From the NCBI GenBank assembly GCA_910579935.1, contig CAJTVQ010000024.1, positions 1 to 60,724 on the forward strand: a stretch of DNA of 60,724 bases, read 5' to 3'. Made by a program: the position numbers and the translations under genes. The notes under the pieces are model-generated. The model did not search any database. It saw nothing but the letters and a program-made list of their open reading frames with translations, and was not told the origin of the DNA. Shown one piece after another: positions 25,968 to 34,652 of the stretch. Position 1 is the stretch's first letter; every line of letters starts with the position of its first letter. This DNA comes from an uncultured Lachnospiraceae bacterium (GTDB lineage: Bacteria; Bacillota; Clostridia; Lachnospirales; Lachnospiraceae).

Positions 25968-27368
25968 TTGGATACCACTGGTGTCATACAACTTGCTATT
26001 ATTCTTGCACTAGTCGGCCTGTCGGCCTTCTTTTCTTCTGCGGAAACCGCTCTGTCCACCGTGAACAGGGTAAAACTGAAAACCCTTGCCGATGAAGGAA
26101 AGACCGCTGCCGCCAATGTTTTGAAAATTTTAGATCATTACAGTAAAATGTTAAGTACCATTCTCATAGGTAACAACATCGTCAATCTGACTGCCTCTTC
26201 CCTGACCACTATAGTGGCGACGAAAACCTTCGGAAGTTATGCAGTGGGGATTGCTACCGGTGTTCTTACTCTGACCATTCTCATTTTCGGAGAAATCATT
26301 CCCAAAAATACTGCCATGCTGTATGCTGAAAAGATTTCCATGACCTATTCGGGAATTATCCTCGCCCTGATGAAACTTTTTACGCCCATCGTTTTTATTG
26401 TGGATAAACTTTCCATCGGCATTTCCGTGCTCCTGCATATTGATACCAATAAAAAGGGAAGTCTGATGACGGAAAATGAATTGAAGACCTATGTGGATGT
26501 CAGCCATGAGGACGGCGTCATCGAATCCGAAGAACGGGAAATGATTTATAACGTTTTTGACTTCAGCGATGCCGTGGCAAAAGATATCATGATTCCCCGT
26601 ATTGACATGGTCAGCGTCAACCAGAATATGACCTATGATGAAGTGCTCTCTGTTTTTAAAGAATATATGTATACCCGGCTGCCCGTTTATGAAGACGACA
26701 AAGATAACGTCATCGGCCTCATTAATATCAAGGATTTCATTCTGCTTACGGAAAAAGAAAATTTCCAGATCAAAAATATCATGCGGGAAGCCTATTACAC
26801 CTATGAATATAAGAAAACGGCGGATTTGATGATCGAGATGCGGGAAATTACCGCAAATGTGGCGTTTGTCCTGAACGAATACGGAGCCACGGTGGGAATG
26901 ATCACACTGGAAGACCTTTTGGAAGAAATCGTCGGTGAAATACGCGACGAATATGATGCAGACGAGGAAGAACTGATCCAGCAGATCGAGGATAATATTT
27001 ATCTGGTGGAAGGCAGCATGAAACTGGATGATATCAACGATGCCCTGGATACTTCTCTTGACTCGGAAGACTATGATTCCATCGGCGGCCTGATCATCGA
27101 ATGCCTGGACCGCCTGCCGGAAGACGAGGAAACCATCGTCACCGAATCCGGCATTACCCTGCAGGTAAAAGGCATCAGTCATAACCGCATCAGCAAGGTC
27201 TTAATGACACTGCCGGAAGACGAAAACAGTGATTCGCAAGACAGCACGGAAAACGAAGACGAATCCGGTTCCGGCACAGCTCCCGCGGAAGAAGAAAAAC
27301 GGGAAACCGGCGAAGATTCCGAAAGCGGAAAAAAGGAATCCCCTTCCTCCGCGTCCGGACATGAATAA
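25968..27368 (+). CDS. CNNM/CorC-family membrane transporter (hemolysin-like)
   Basis: A 466-residue protein with an N-terminal DUF21 (CNNM) membrane domain of three to four helices (about 1-190), a tandem CBS pair (about 205-325: DIMIPRIDMVSV, YTRLPVYEDDKDNVIGLINIKDF) and a CorC/HlyC domain (about 335-415). This family is linked to Mg or Na-coupled cation export. The start is a TTG, supported by AAGGAG 12 nt before it; a nearby ATG at 25960 is out of frame. The tail (after about 420) is rich in Glu, Ser and Pro and probably unstructured. It is the only gene of its own plus-strand unit. Confidence 0.92.
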   Translation: MDTTGVIQLAIILALVGLSAFFSSAETALSTVNRVKLKTLADEGKTAAANVLKILDHYSKMLSTILIGNNIVNLTASSLTTIVATKTFGSYAVGIATGVLTLTILIFGEIIPKNTAMLYAEKISMTYSGIILALMKLFTPIVFIVDKLSIGISVLLHIDTNKKGSLMTENELKTYVDVSHEDGVIESEEREMIYNVFDFSDAVAKDIMIPRIDMVSVNQNMTYDEVLSVFKEYMYTRLPVYEDDKDNVIGLINIKDFILLTEKENFQIKNIMREAYYTYEYKKTADLMIEMREITANVAFVLNEYGATVGMITLEDLLEEIVGEIRDEYDADEEELIQQIEDNIYLVEGSMKLDDINDALDTSLDSEDYDSIGGLIIECLDRLPEDEETIVTESGITLQVKGISHNRISKVLMTLPEDENSDSQDSTENEDESGSGTAPAEEEKRETGEDSESGKKESPSSASGHE

Positions 27369-27389
27369 ACCATCCGGCTGCTTGCAAAA

Positions 27390-28049
27390 TCATATCAGGT
27401 TTAAGATATCCAAAGGGTCGTCGGCAAATACCCTGCCGCCGGCCTTTTCCTGTTCTTCCCTTGTACGGAATCCCCATGCAACCGCGATACAGTCCATTCC
27501 CGTATTCGCCGCCGTGGCAATATCCACCTCGGAATCCCCCACATACACGGACCGCTCCCTGCTGCTGCCCAGTTCTTCCAGTGCCGCCAGCACCGTATCC
27601 GGTGCGGGTTTTTTACGTATTCCTTCCCTTTCCCCTATGGCCACCGGTATATAGTCGGAGAAATAAAGCCGTTTCAGTTCCTGCACACCGTCGTAATATT
27701 TATTGGAAACAATCGCCATTTGGTATCCCTTTTCCTTCAGTTCTTTCAAAAGTTCCATAATATGAGGGTACGGAGCCGTCTTATCGTTGCAATGCAGTCC
27801 GTAATAACTGCGGAACGTGTCAAAAACTTCATCAAAACGCGGATTTTCCAATCCGTCCGGCACTACAAGCTCCATCAGCCGTTTTATGCCGTTTCCTACG
27901 GATTTCCTGATCTGCTCCATTGAGCGCACAGGCATCCCGGCGCTTTCCAACGCATAATTGACGCTGTCCCTCAAATCTTCCAGTGTATTCAGAAGTGTGC
28001 CGTCCAAATCAAAAATAACGGTGTCATACTTTTTGTTTTCATTCTTCAT
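27390..28049 (-). CDS. HAD-superfamily phosphatase, phosphoglycolate-phosphatase-like
   Basis: A 219-residue haloacid dehalogenase-type hydrolase. Motif I FDLDGTLLNT supplies the nucleophile Asp, motif II is SNKY, the Lys of motif III is in RKKPAPD, and motif IV is VGDSEVDIATAANTG. The alpha-helical cap between residues 15 and 80 marks it as subclass I (Gph/PpaX-like). Substrate cannot be read from sequence. It runs convergently with the CNNM gene, stops 21 bp apart. Confidence 0.88.
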   Translation of the reverse strand: MKNENKKYDTVIFDLDGTLLNTLEDLRDSVNYALESAGMPVRSMEQIRKSVGNGIKRLMELVVPDGLENPRFDEVFDTFRSYYGLHCNDKTAPYPHIMELLKELKEKGYQMAIVSNKYYDGVQELKRLYFSDYIPVAIGEREGIRKKPAPDTVLAALEELGSSRERSVYVGDSEVDIATAANTGMDCIAVAWGFRTREEQEKAGGRVFADDPLDILNLI

Positions 28050-28151
28050 CCTGATTCCGCCTCCGTCTCTCCTAATGAACTATCCGTCAAAGCCCTGCTG
28101 CAGGCCCCATTTCTCCGCTTTGCATCTGAAAATTTATACTCTTCACAAGTT

Positions 28152-29525
28152 TCAATCGGCAGCTCCTAAAATCTTCTTAATATGCTTCCGCACCGCAATA
28201 TAGCAAACCACATGAACCATAAACGTAATGCCCCATGAAATGGGGTACGAGATATAAAGGGTCTGCAGTGAACGATTCCATTGAAATACCGTCATGATCC
28301 ATAAAATCCGAAAACCGCAGGCGCCTAACAGGGATACGATCATCGGCATGACCGAATACCCCAGCCCGCGGATGGCTCCTACCATCGTGTCCATGGCCCC
28401 GCACAGAAAGTAAGTCGTACAGATGATACTGATTCTCAGAATTCCATACTCAATGACTTCCCCGTCCGAAGAATAAATTCCAAGAATCTGCCGGCCAGAC
28501 AGCATGACGCCGTTTCCCATCACGAGCCCGATCAAAACTACGATGACCAGACATTCCGCCAGCACCTTATTGATCCTGCCATACTGCTTCCCTCCGAAAT
28601 TCTGGCTGGTAAAGCTTACCGCCGTCTGATGCATCGCATTCATGGCCGTATAAACAAAACCTTCCACGTTGGAAGCCGCCGTATTCCCCGCCATGGCAAC
28701 GGAACCGAAAGAATTGACCGAAGACTGTATCAGCACGTTCGATACGGAGAAGATCGCCCCCTGCATCCCTGCCGGCAGCCCGATTCTGGCAATACGAAGC
28801 AACTTATCCTTATAAATGTGCAGCCGCCCCGGATACAGCCGGAAACTCCCTTCGCATTTCATTAAACACCGGACAATGCATACCGCGGATACACACTGGG
28901 ACAGAACGGTAGCCAACGCCACCCCGGCCACATCCATATGCAGTACAATAACGAAAAATAAATTCAGCATCACGTTGATCACACCCGCCGCGGACAGATA
29001 ATAAAGCGGCCGCTGCGTATCCCCGATCGCACGCAGGATGGAACTTCCAAAATTATACAACAGCAGAACCGGCATTCCGAGAAAATAAATCCGCATATAC
29101 AATACCGACTTGTCCAGCACATCCTCCGGTGTCCCCATCAGTTCCAGAAGCGGTCTCGCCAGTACCACTCCCATGACACACAGAATCAGTCCGCTGATGA
29201 TACTGAGAAGTATGGCCGTATGTACCGTATCGCTCACTTCTTTTTCCTGCCCGCCGCCGTAATAACGGGCTATGAGCACATTGGAGCCCACGGAAAGCCC
29301 GATAAACAGATTCACCAGCAGATTGATCAGGGAACTGGTGGAACCTACCGCGGCCAAAGACTGGCTCCCCGCGAACCGGCCGACCACTACCACATCCGCC
29401 GCGTTGAACAGCAGCTGCAAAATTCCGGACAGCATTAGCGGAACGGAAAACAACAGTATTTTTCCGAGCAGCGGCCCATGGCACATGTCGATTTCGTAAG
29501 ATTTTTTCTTCTGCTTCGCTTTCAT
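28152..29525 (-). CDS. MATE-family efflux transporter
   Basis: A 457-residue protein with about twelve membrane helices in two related halves, opening GPLLGKILLFSVPLMLSGILQ, with NAADVVVVGRF characteristic of MATE family exporters of drugs or metabolites. The cluster of charged residues at the N-terminus and the RKH end face the cytoplasm. AAAGGTGAAAGGAT precedes the ATG. It has its own consensus-like promoter at 29553-29581. A second MATE gene lies at 49.9 kb; the two are not close copies. Confidence 0.92.
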   Translation of the reverse strand: MKAKQKKKSYEIDMCHGPLLGKILLFSVPLMLSGILQLLFNAADVVVVGRFAGSQSLAAVGSTSSLINLLVNLFIGLSVGSNVLIARYYGGGQEKEVSDTVHTAILLSIISGLILCVMGVVLARPLLELMGTPEDVLDKSVLYMRIYFLGMPVLLLYNFGSSILRAIGDTQRPLYYLSAAGVINVMLNLFFVIVLHMDVAGVALATVLSQCVSAVCIVRCLMKCEGSFRLYPGRLHIYKDKLLRIARIGLPAGMQGAIFSVSNVLIQSSVNSFGSVAMAGNTAASNVEGFVYTAMNAMHQTAVSFTSQNFGGKQYGRINKVLAECLVIVVLIGLVMGNGVMLSGRQILGIYSSDGEVIEYGILRISIICTTYFLCGAMDTMVGAIRGLGYSVMPMIVSLLGACGFRILWIMTVFQWNRSLQTLYISYPISWGITFMVHVVCYIAVRKHIKKILGAAD

Positions 29526-29552
29526 ATCCTTTCACCTTTCCAATCTGTACCG

Positions 29553-29581
29553 ATTATATTCCAATCGGAAATGTTTGTAAA
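29553..29581 (-). promoter_or_regulatory. sigma-A promoter of the first MATE gene
   Basis: On the minus strand TTTACA (29576-29581), a 17-bp spacer and TATAAT (29553-29558) end 27 bp before the ATG. It is back to back with the promoter of the plus-strand Ada-like gene, only 15 bp away, so the two may affect each other. Confidence 0.75.
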
Positions 29582-29596
29582 GAGGGGATATTTCTG

Positions 29597-29625
29597 TTGA
29601 AAAAACATATTTAGAATGATAAAAT
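29597..29625 (+). promoter_or_regulatory. sigma-A promoter of the Ada-like exported protein
   Basis: TTGAAA (29597-29602), 17-bp spacer, TAAAAT (29620-29625), about 40 bp upstream of the ATG at 29666. Confidence 0.7.
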
Positions 29626-29665
29626 AAAAGAAATTAATAAAAAGATTACTAAGGACAATAAAACC

Positions 29666-30274
29666 ATGAAAATTTTAAAACGAATTGTTTATACTCTGTT
29701 GGGACTGCTTATTGCAGGAACCGTCGCTTTAGTCGGAATCATCCTGTACGCGGAATACAGCGGCAAACGCTTTACTCCCGATTCCGTCCAGGCTTTGGCA
29801 CAGCTGGATGCCCCGGAAGATGAATCCCGTCTGGTTTATGACGAAAATAATAATTTAATAGAACTTCCAAAAATGCAGGAATCGGAAGAAACCGCATCCG
29901 AATCGGAAGCTTCCGGTTCTTCCGGCAGTTCCTCGGCAGATGCTGACGAAGCCGCAGCCAGTGAAACGGCCGGCGCTCCTGCAGAAGATACGGCAGTTCC
30001 TTCTGACGCAGCTCCTGCAGCGGATAGTGCCGCCGGTGCAGATACCGAACTTCCTTATGTCATGGATCTGGGTTCTGCGCTATTCCACACGCCGGACTGT
30101 CCCTATGCGGCAAACATTGCCGCGGACAAACGTTCCGAAATGACCACCACCAGTGCCAAGATCATGAATGCCGGCTACACTCCCTGCACGAACTGTCATC
30201 CGGATACGGCAGCCGCCGGCGCGTCTGCGGAGCCTTCTTCGTCAGCAGAGATTTCCAATGAACTGAGTTACTGA
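29666..30274 (+). CDS. membrane-anchored protein with Ada-like zinc-binding domain
   Basis: A 202-residue protein with an N-terminal membrane helix (about 8-28, TLLGLLIAGTVALVGIILY), then an Ala/Ser/Glu-rich, probably unfolded spacer (about 70-130), then a small domain with two Cys pairs/His: FHTPDCPYAANI and YTPCTNCHPD. This CX-to-CXXC pattern matches the Ada-type metal-binding module also found on exported nuclease-like proteins. No catalytic domain is attached. The anchored end suggests the domain faces outside, where its purpose is unknown. AAGGACAATAAAACC precedes the ATG. Confidence 0.7.
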   Translation: MKILKRIVYTLLGLLIAGTVALVGIILYAEYSGKRFTPDSVQALAQLDAPEDESRLVYDENNNLIELPKMQESEETASESEASGSSGSSSADADEAAASETAGAPAEDTAVPSDAAPAADSAAGADTELPYVMDLGSALFHTPDCPYAANIAADKRSEMTTTSAKIMNAGYTPCTNCHPDTAAAGASAEPSSSAEISNELSY

Positions 30275-30322
30275 AAAACGATGTATCTGCCTGCAATGTC
30301 ATTTCGTTAAGCGTTGCAGCGG

Positions 30323-31399
30323 TTATTTCACCTGGTGTCCGGCAAATTTCTTTTTTGCCCACAGACTGAATCCTGCGACTGCCACTATGGATGCCGCCAC
30401 TGCGATCCACAGTGGCATGATTTTCTGCCCGCATACAGACACATATCCCATATCCAGTACGGTATTGGCATTCATCTGATAAGCGGGCATCACTGTCTTG
30501 ACCCATCCCGCCAGCGGAAACCATACCGGCACCACATAACAGGCTGCTGCAAGGATTACCGCGGCAAAAGACGTATTGCAGCAGACCGATACAAACAATG
30601 TAATCCCTGTCAGAAGCAGACACGCCACCAGCCACATCAGAACCGCATAACCCGTCAGCTGCCCATAGTTCATCTCATAAGGTATATCCCAGTTACGCTT
30701 CATAAAATCCACCTGCACACTGGTATCCCACCCCTCAGTCCCGTACGTTGTCAGAAACAGGATACCGTTTACAGCCGCCACTGCCGTAAACAACAGGAAA
30801 CTGAACAGAAAAGAAGCCGCCAGCTTTGCCTTTAGCGCCAGTGTTTTTCCATATTTTGCCGTCAGAATGGCCGCATCCGTCCCTTTGGAATATTCCTCGG
30901 CAAAAACCGGAGCTATGGCGATCACGATCACGCATCCCACTACCAGCATCACATTAAACATGTAAAACATCATCATGGAATAGCTTTTATGATACCCCAG
31001 ACGGACTTCCCCCATATCCGGCTTAATGATATGTTCCAGTTCCATGCTTTCACCGGTCATTCTCCCGTCGATATAATAATAAATATCGGGAAGACACATG
31101 GAATAAAAATAATCTTCCTTTGCACTTTTTATGACCTCTTCCGGATAAGCCTCCAGATAAACCGCTTTTATTTTTTCATCGGTCAACGCTCCTTTGTAAT
31201 TACGGTCAAATTCCTGCATATACCGGATTGCTTCCCTTCCTCCAAAAAACCTCCCGTCCGGCGTCATGAAATTATCTTTCGCGCCCCCCATCCGGCTGTA
31301 ACTCATCATATTAAAAAAAACCAAAAATACTAATGCCGTATATACCATTTTCTTATGAAAAATTTTCCCTAATTCATACTTCATCAACACTGCCATCAC
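30323..31399 (-). CDS. ABC transporter permease (ABC-2 type)
   Basis: A 358-residue protein with six predicted membrane helices: one near the start (KMVYTALVFLVFFNMMSY), then a large extracytoplasmic loop of about 110 residues, and a C-terminal block of five (VMLVVGCVIVIAIAPVFAEEYSKGTDAAIL, AAVNGILFLTTYG, AVLMWLVACLLLTGITLFVSV and others). EEYSKGTDAAIL is typical of ABC-2 permeases that handle lipids, peptides or antibiotics. It partners the ATPase 45 bp upstream. The substrate is unknown. Confidence 0.85.
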   Translation of the reverse strand: MMAVLMKYELGKIFHKKMVYTALVFLVFFNMMSYSRMGGAKDNFMTPDGRFFGGREAIRYMQEFDRNYKGALTDEKIKAVYLEAYPEEVIKSAKEDYFYSMCLPDIYYYIDGRMTGESMELEHIIKPDMGEVRLGYHKSYSMMMFYMFNVMLVVGCVIVIAIAPVFAEEYSKGTDAAILTAKYGKTLALKAKLAASFLFSFLLFTAVAAVNGILFLTTYGTEGWDTSVQVDFMKRNWDIPYEMNYGQLTGYAVLMWLVACLLLTGITLFVSVCCNTSFAAVILAAACYVVPVWFPLAGWVKTVMPAYQMNANTVLDMGYVSVCGQKIMPLWIAVAASIVAVAGFSLWAKKKFAGHQVK

Positions 31400-31444
31400 T
31401 CCCTGCTGCTCCTTTCTGCCTCTATACTGCCATTTGTCTTGTAC

Positions 31445-32308
31445 TTATTCTTTAAAATAATACAGGTACACATCTTCCAGCGTCGGTTCCGCCCGTCTGG
31501 CCCCTTCTGCGGGCTTTTCCTCCGAAACGATGCGCAGCAGCACCCTTCCGTCCTCCATGTTTTTCAGATTTCCCACATTGAACCGCTGTACCATATCGTC
31601 CGCCTGCGCCGCAGAAACGATGCATTCCCATACTTTCCCTTCCGCCGTTTTCAATAATTCCTGCGAATTCCCCTCCTGAATCACCTGTCCGTCCTTCATG
31701 ACCAGTATCTTTTTCGCAATATATTCTATATCTGAAACAATATGGGTAGAGAACAGTACCAGACGGTTCTGTGCCATGGCGCTGATCAGGTTGCGGAACC
31801 TCACCCGCTCTTTCGGGTCCAGACCGGCCGTCGGCTCGTCCAGAATCAGTATTTCCGGATCGTTCAGCATTGCCTGTGCGATTCCAAGCCGCTGCTTCAT
31901 TCCGCCCGAAAACGTCTTAATCTTCTTATTCCGCACCTCCAAAAGTCCCACTTCCCCTAAAAGCTCCATGGACTTTTCCTTTGCCGCCCCTTTGGACAGA
32001 CCTTTCAGCGCCCCTATATACAGCATGAAACGCCACGGCGTAAAATCCGGATAATAACCGAAATTCTGCGGAAGATATCCGAGCAGGTTCCGGTATTCCT
32101 CCCCCATATCCCGTATCGGTGTCCCATTCAGAAGAATTTCCCCTTCGGTAGGCGTCTGTATGTCGCACACCATACGCATCAGGGTTGTTTTACCTGCCCC
32201 GTTCGCTCCTAACAGACCATACACTCCCCGGTCCATCATGGCGCTCAGCCGGTCCACTGCCAGCTTTCTTCCATACTTCTTTGTCACACGGTCTAATCTA
32301 AGTTCCAT
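31445..32308 (-). CDS. ABC transporter ATP-binding protein
   Basis: A 287-residue ATPase with Walker A GANGAGKTT, Q-loop PQNFG, signature FSGGMKQR, Walker B ILILDEPTAG and switch His in FSTHIVSD. It is closest in layout to the CcmA/BcrA-type ATPases that drive ABC-2 permeases. The last 80 residues form an accessory domain. The start codon overlaps the upstream membrane-protein gene by 16 bp, so translation is likely coupled. Confidence 0.92.
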   Translation of the reverse strand: MELRLDRVTKKYGRKLAVDRLSAMMDRGVYGLLGANGAGKTTLMRMVCDIQTPTEGEILLNGTPIRDMGEEYRNLLGYLPQNFGYYPDFTPWRFMLYIGALKGLSKGAAKEKSMELLGEVGLLEVRNKKIKTFSGGMKQRLGIAQAMLNDPEILILDEPTAGLDPKERVRFRNLISAMAQNRLVLFSTHIVSDIEYIAKKILVMKDGQVIQEGNSQELLKTAEGKVWECIVSAAQADDMVQRFNVGNLKNMEDGRVLLRIVSEEKPAEGARRAEPTLEDVYLYYFKE

Positions 32309-33066
32309 AATATTTCATCCTCCCTGTTTTTCTCCCTGCAGAACCGTACTGCCATACCAGCCAGAAACAACAGGCTTACAGCCAATATCACACCGCTCCC
32401 CGGCCCGTCTATCCCGACGGCTTCCCTTTTCCACTGACTCCAGAATACCGTCTGTCCTCCTGACATCACACATCCCAGCCCTGCCAGAAACACATTTCCG
32501 CTCCGCACCGGAAACCGCTCCATCACAAACAGATACATCCCTGCAGACAGATTAAACGGCACCAGCACCAGCATACAGATCTGCACAAAATCCCCGCCTT
32601 CCCCATAAACCAGCAGGGAAAAGAACGCCAGTGCCGCCATATCGCACAAACCGAACAAAAACAATTTCATGGCTGCAATTTTCCTCGTATCATACCGGCA
32701 GCTCCTCTCCAGCTCCCACATATGATAAAACACCGTCTTCGACAGTTCAAAACCGCCCACGACGGCAAACAGCGGCACCATCGCCGATATCCCCATAACA
32801 GCCAGCTCTCCGCCCCAGTACCCCACCATCCAGACGGCCAAAACCAAAAATACGATCTGCATCGCCCAGCTCACCGGATGCACAAAAGCCGCCTGTTCCC
32901 ACATCCTTACCGGAAACGACTTCTCCCTGCACACCGGCAGCCTACGCACCCGTTCCCTAAACAACTCCAAGTCTGCCCGCTTCCTCTCCCCGTCCGTCTC
33001 CGGCGCCCGATTCCCGTTCAAAAACCCCCGCACCGCCTTCTCATCTGCCCTGCTGATTCCCTGCAT
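32293..33066 (-). CDS. six-helix membrane protein in a sigma factor-ABC operon
   Basis: A 257-residue protein, family not recognised. A soluble basic N-terminus (about 1-60) precedes six membrane helices (for example WAMQIVFLVLAVWMVGYWGG, VMGISAMVPLFAVVGGF, ICMLVLVPFNLSAGMYLF, GVILAVSLLFLAGMAV). It lies between an ECF sigma factor and the ABC ATPase, with which it overlaps. The position suggests an anti-sigma role or a third transporter subunit; neither is proved by the sequence. No ZAS-type anti-sigma Cys/His motif is present. Confidence 0.65.
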   Translation of the reverse strand: MQGISRADEKAVRGFLNGNRAPETDGERKRADLELFRERVRRLPVCREKSFPVRMWEQAAFVHPVSWAMQIVFLVLAVWMVGYWGGELAVMGISAMVPLFAVVGGFELSKTVFYHMWELERSCRYDTRKIAAMKLFLFGLCDMAALAFFSLLVYGEGGDFVQICMLVLVPFNLSAGMYLFVMERFPVRSGNVFLAGLGCVMSGGQTVFWSQWKREAVGIDGPGSGVILAVSLLFLAGMAVRFCREKNREDEILWNLD

Positions 33067-33189
33067 CTTCCCACTCCTTCCCGTTTCATCTCACTCCCAT
33101 TCATTCGCCCCTCCTTAATCCCATTCCCGCTTATTCCATCTCATTCCCTCATCCCCTCCCATTCCATTCTATTCCAACTCTGACAGCCA
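33067..33189 (-). repeat. purine-rich degenerate GGAATG-like spacer
   Basis: On the transcribed (minus) strand the 123 bp between the sigma factor and the next gene are nearly all purines, made of imperfect GGAATG, GGGAATGAG and GGAGGGG units. The stretch has no frame I would call. It contains several Shine-Dalgarno-like runs, the last of which (GGGAAGGAGTGGGAAG) leads into the membrane-protein ATG. Confidence 0.6.
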
Positions 33190-33717
33190 TCATCCATCCT
33201 CCCGCCCCATTACCGCCTTCAGCCTATCCATCCCCTGTTTCAGCCGTGCCTTAGCTGCCGGAAGCGAAATACCGAGCAGCCGTGCGATTTCCCGAATCTT
33301 AAACCCATGATAATACTTCAGAACCACTACCTCCCGCTGCAGCTGCGTCAATTCTGACAGCGCCTTCTCCACCAAACAGGCATCCTCCACCCGCCCGATT
33401 CCCTTATCCTCCGCCCCATGTGCCTCCAGCGCCTCATCCCCCACCCAGACCACCCGCTCCTTCCTAAAATAATCCATACAGACATTAGAAGCGATCCGGA
33501 ACAACCACGCCCGGAACTTATTTTCATCCGCATATCCCGCCAGCCCCCGGATCACATGCAGAAACGTCTCCTGCGTACAATCCGCCGCTGCCGCCTCATT
33601 CCCCGTCCGATACCAGCAATACCTGAACACCTCATCATAATACCGCTCCGCCAGCAAATCCCACGCCCCCAGCTCCCCCCGCCGAATCCTCTCCACCAGC
33701 TTCCTATCACTCACCAT
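33190..33717 (-). CDS. ECF-type RNA polymerase sigma factor
   Basis: A 175-residue sigma-70 family protein with region 2 (about 10-90: AERYYDEVFRYCWYRTGNEAAAADCTQETFLHV, FRAWLFRIASNVCMDYFR) and region 4 (about 115-168: LTQLQREVVVLKYYHGFKIREIARLLGISLPAAKARL, the HTH). It lacks region 3, as in extracytoplasmic-function sigma factors. It heads an operon with a membrane protein and an ABC transporter and probably controls it, perhaps in response to envelope stress or an antimicrobial. Confidence 0.9.
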   Translation of the reverse strand: MVSDRKLVERIRRGELGAWDLLAERYYDEVFRYCWYRTGNEAAAADCTQETFLHVIRGLAGYADENKFRAWLFRIASNVCMDYFRKERVVWVGDEALEAHGAEDKGIGRVEDACLVEKALSELTQLQREVVVLKYYHGFKIREIARLLGISLPAAKARLKQGMDRLKAVMGREDG

Positions 33718-33724
33718 CCCGTCT

Positions 33725-33800
33725 CACCCCTTCCTCCCCATCATCATCCATCCGTCATCATCACCCATCCCCATCATCCAACTTCCAGCCCATCCCCAGC
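33725..33800 (-). repeat. GAT/GGA-rich low-complexity leader of the sigma gene
   Basis: Just upstream of the sigma start the transcribed strand reads repeated GATGATGGGGATGG-type units, almost all G, A and T with very few C. It resembles the purine-rich spacer downstream of the same gene. No gene or hairpin is seen within it. Confidence 0.55.
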
Positions 33801-33940
33801 CTCCCACCCCATAGCTCTCCACGTGAGGGACGGATGTCACGGCCCCTACACCAATACAACGCCCCACCCCACCAAAAAGATGCACCCTTCCGCAAATTTT
33901 TCATACCATAAAAATAACTAAACACACAGAAGGTGATCCC

Positions 33941-34471
33941 ATGCCATACACCATTGCACTGGACGCAGGCCACGGCGGCTCCAACCCCGGCGCAACCTAC
34001 AACGGCAGACAGGAAAAAGACGACGCCCTCCGCCTCACCCTTGCAGTCGGCCGCCTTTTAGAGAATGCAGGCATGAACGTCGTCTATACCCGCACTTCCG
34101 ACATTTACGACAGTCCCGCCCGCAAAGCAGAAAAAGCCAACGAAGCCGGCGCTGATTATTTCATCTCCATACACCGCAATTCCAGCGTATACCCCAACCA
34201 GTATACCGGAATTGAGTCCATTGTATACAACCGTTACGGAACGGCTGCCAGAATGGCGGAAAACATCAATGAAAATCTTCAGGCGCTGGGATTCGTCAAC
34301 CATGGCGTCAGTGAACGGACCAATCTGGTTGTTTTAAACCGTACCCAAATGCCTTCCGTACTGATAGAAGCCGGTTTTATCAACAACGACAGCGACAACG
34401 CCATATTCGACGAACGCTTTGACGAACTTGCCCAGGCCATTGCCGACGGCATCCTTGACTCCATACCATAA
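33941..34471 (+). CDS. N-acetylmuramoyl-L-alanine amidase, Amidase_3 family, single domain
   Basis: A 176-residue zinc amidase that cuts the bond between MurNAc and the stem peptide. Catalytic/zinc residues are visible: His in LDAGHGG, Glu in the RQEKDD region, His in ISIHRNSS, and the general-base Glu in VLIEAGFI. There is no signal peptide and no wall-binding domain, so it may be released by lysis or act in the spore mother cell, like phage- or sporulation-linked single-domain forms. GAAGGTGATCCC precedes the ATG. It runs away from the sigma operon and is followed by a good hairpin. Confidence 0.9.
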   Translation: MPYTIALDAGHGGSNPGATYNGRQEKDDALRLTLAVGRLLENAGMNVVYTRTSDIYDSPARKAEKANEAGADYFISIHRNSSVYPNQYTGIESIVYNRYGTAARMAENINENLQALGFVNHGVSERTNLVVLNRTQMPSVLIEAGFINNDSDNAIFDERFDELAQAIADGILDSIP

Positions 34472-34522
34472 GCGGCGCCGATCCTTCTGTCCATAACATA
34501 CATTCCATTCCTAACATAATAA

Positions 34523-34559
34523 GGCTGCCGCACGAAGCCCTATACTTCATGCAGCAGCC
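34523..34559. terminator. two-way terminator between amidase and unknown gene
   Basis: GGCTGC-GCA-GAAG pairs with CTTC-TGC-GCAGCC, with three mismatched bases, between two convergent genes. The loop is CCCTATA. Weak T-runs follow on both sides. Confidence 0.6.
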
Positions 34560-34652
34560 CTGTTTCACCAAAACCCCTGCGAATCCTGCAGATCAAAGTC
34601 ACCGCAGTCTTCCGCTCATTCCGCCGCGCAGAATTTTCTTCCAAACTTCCGT

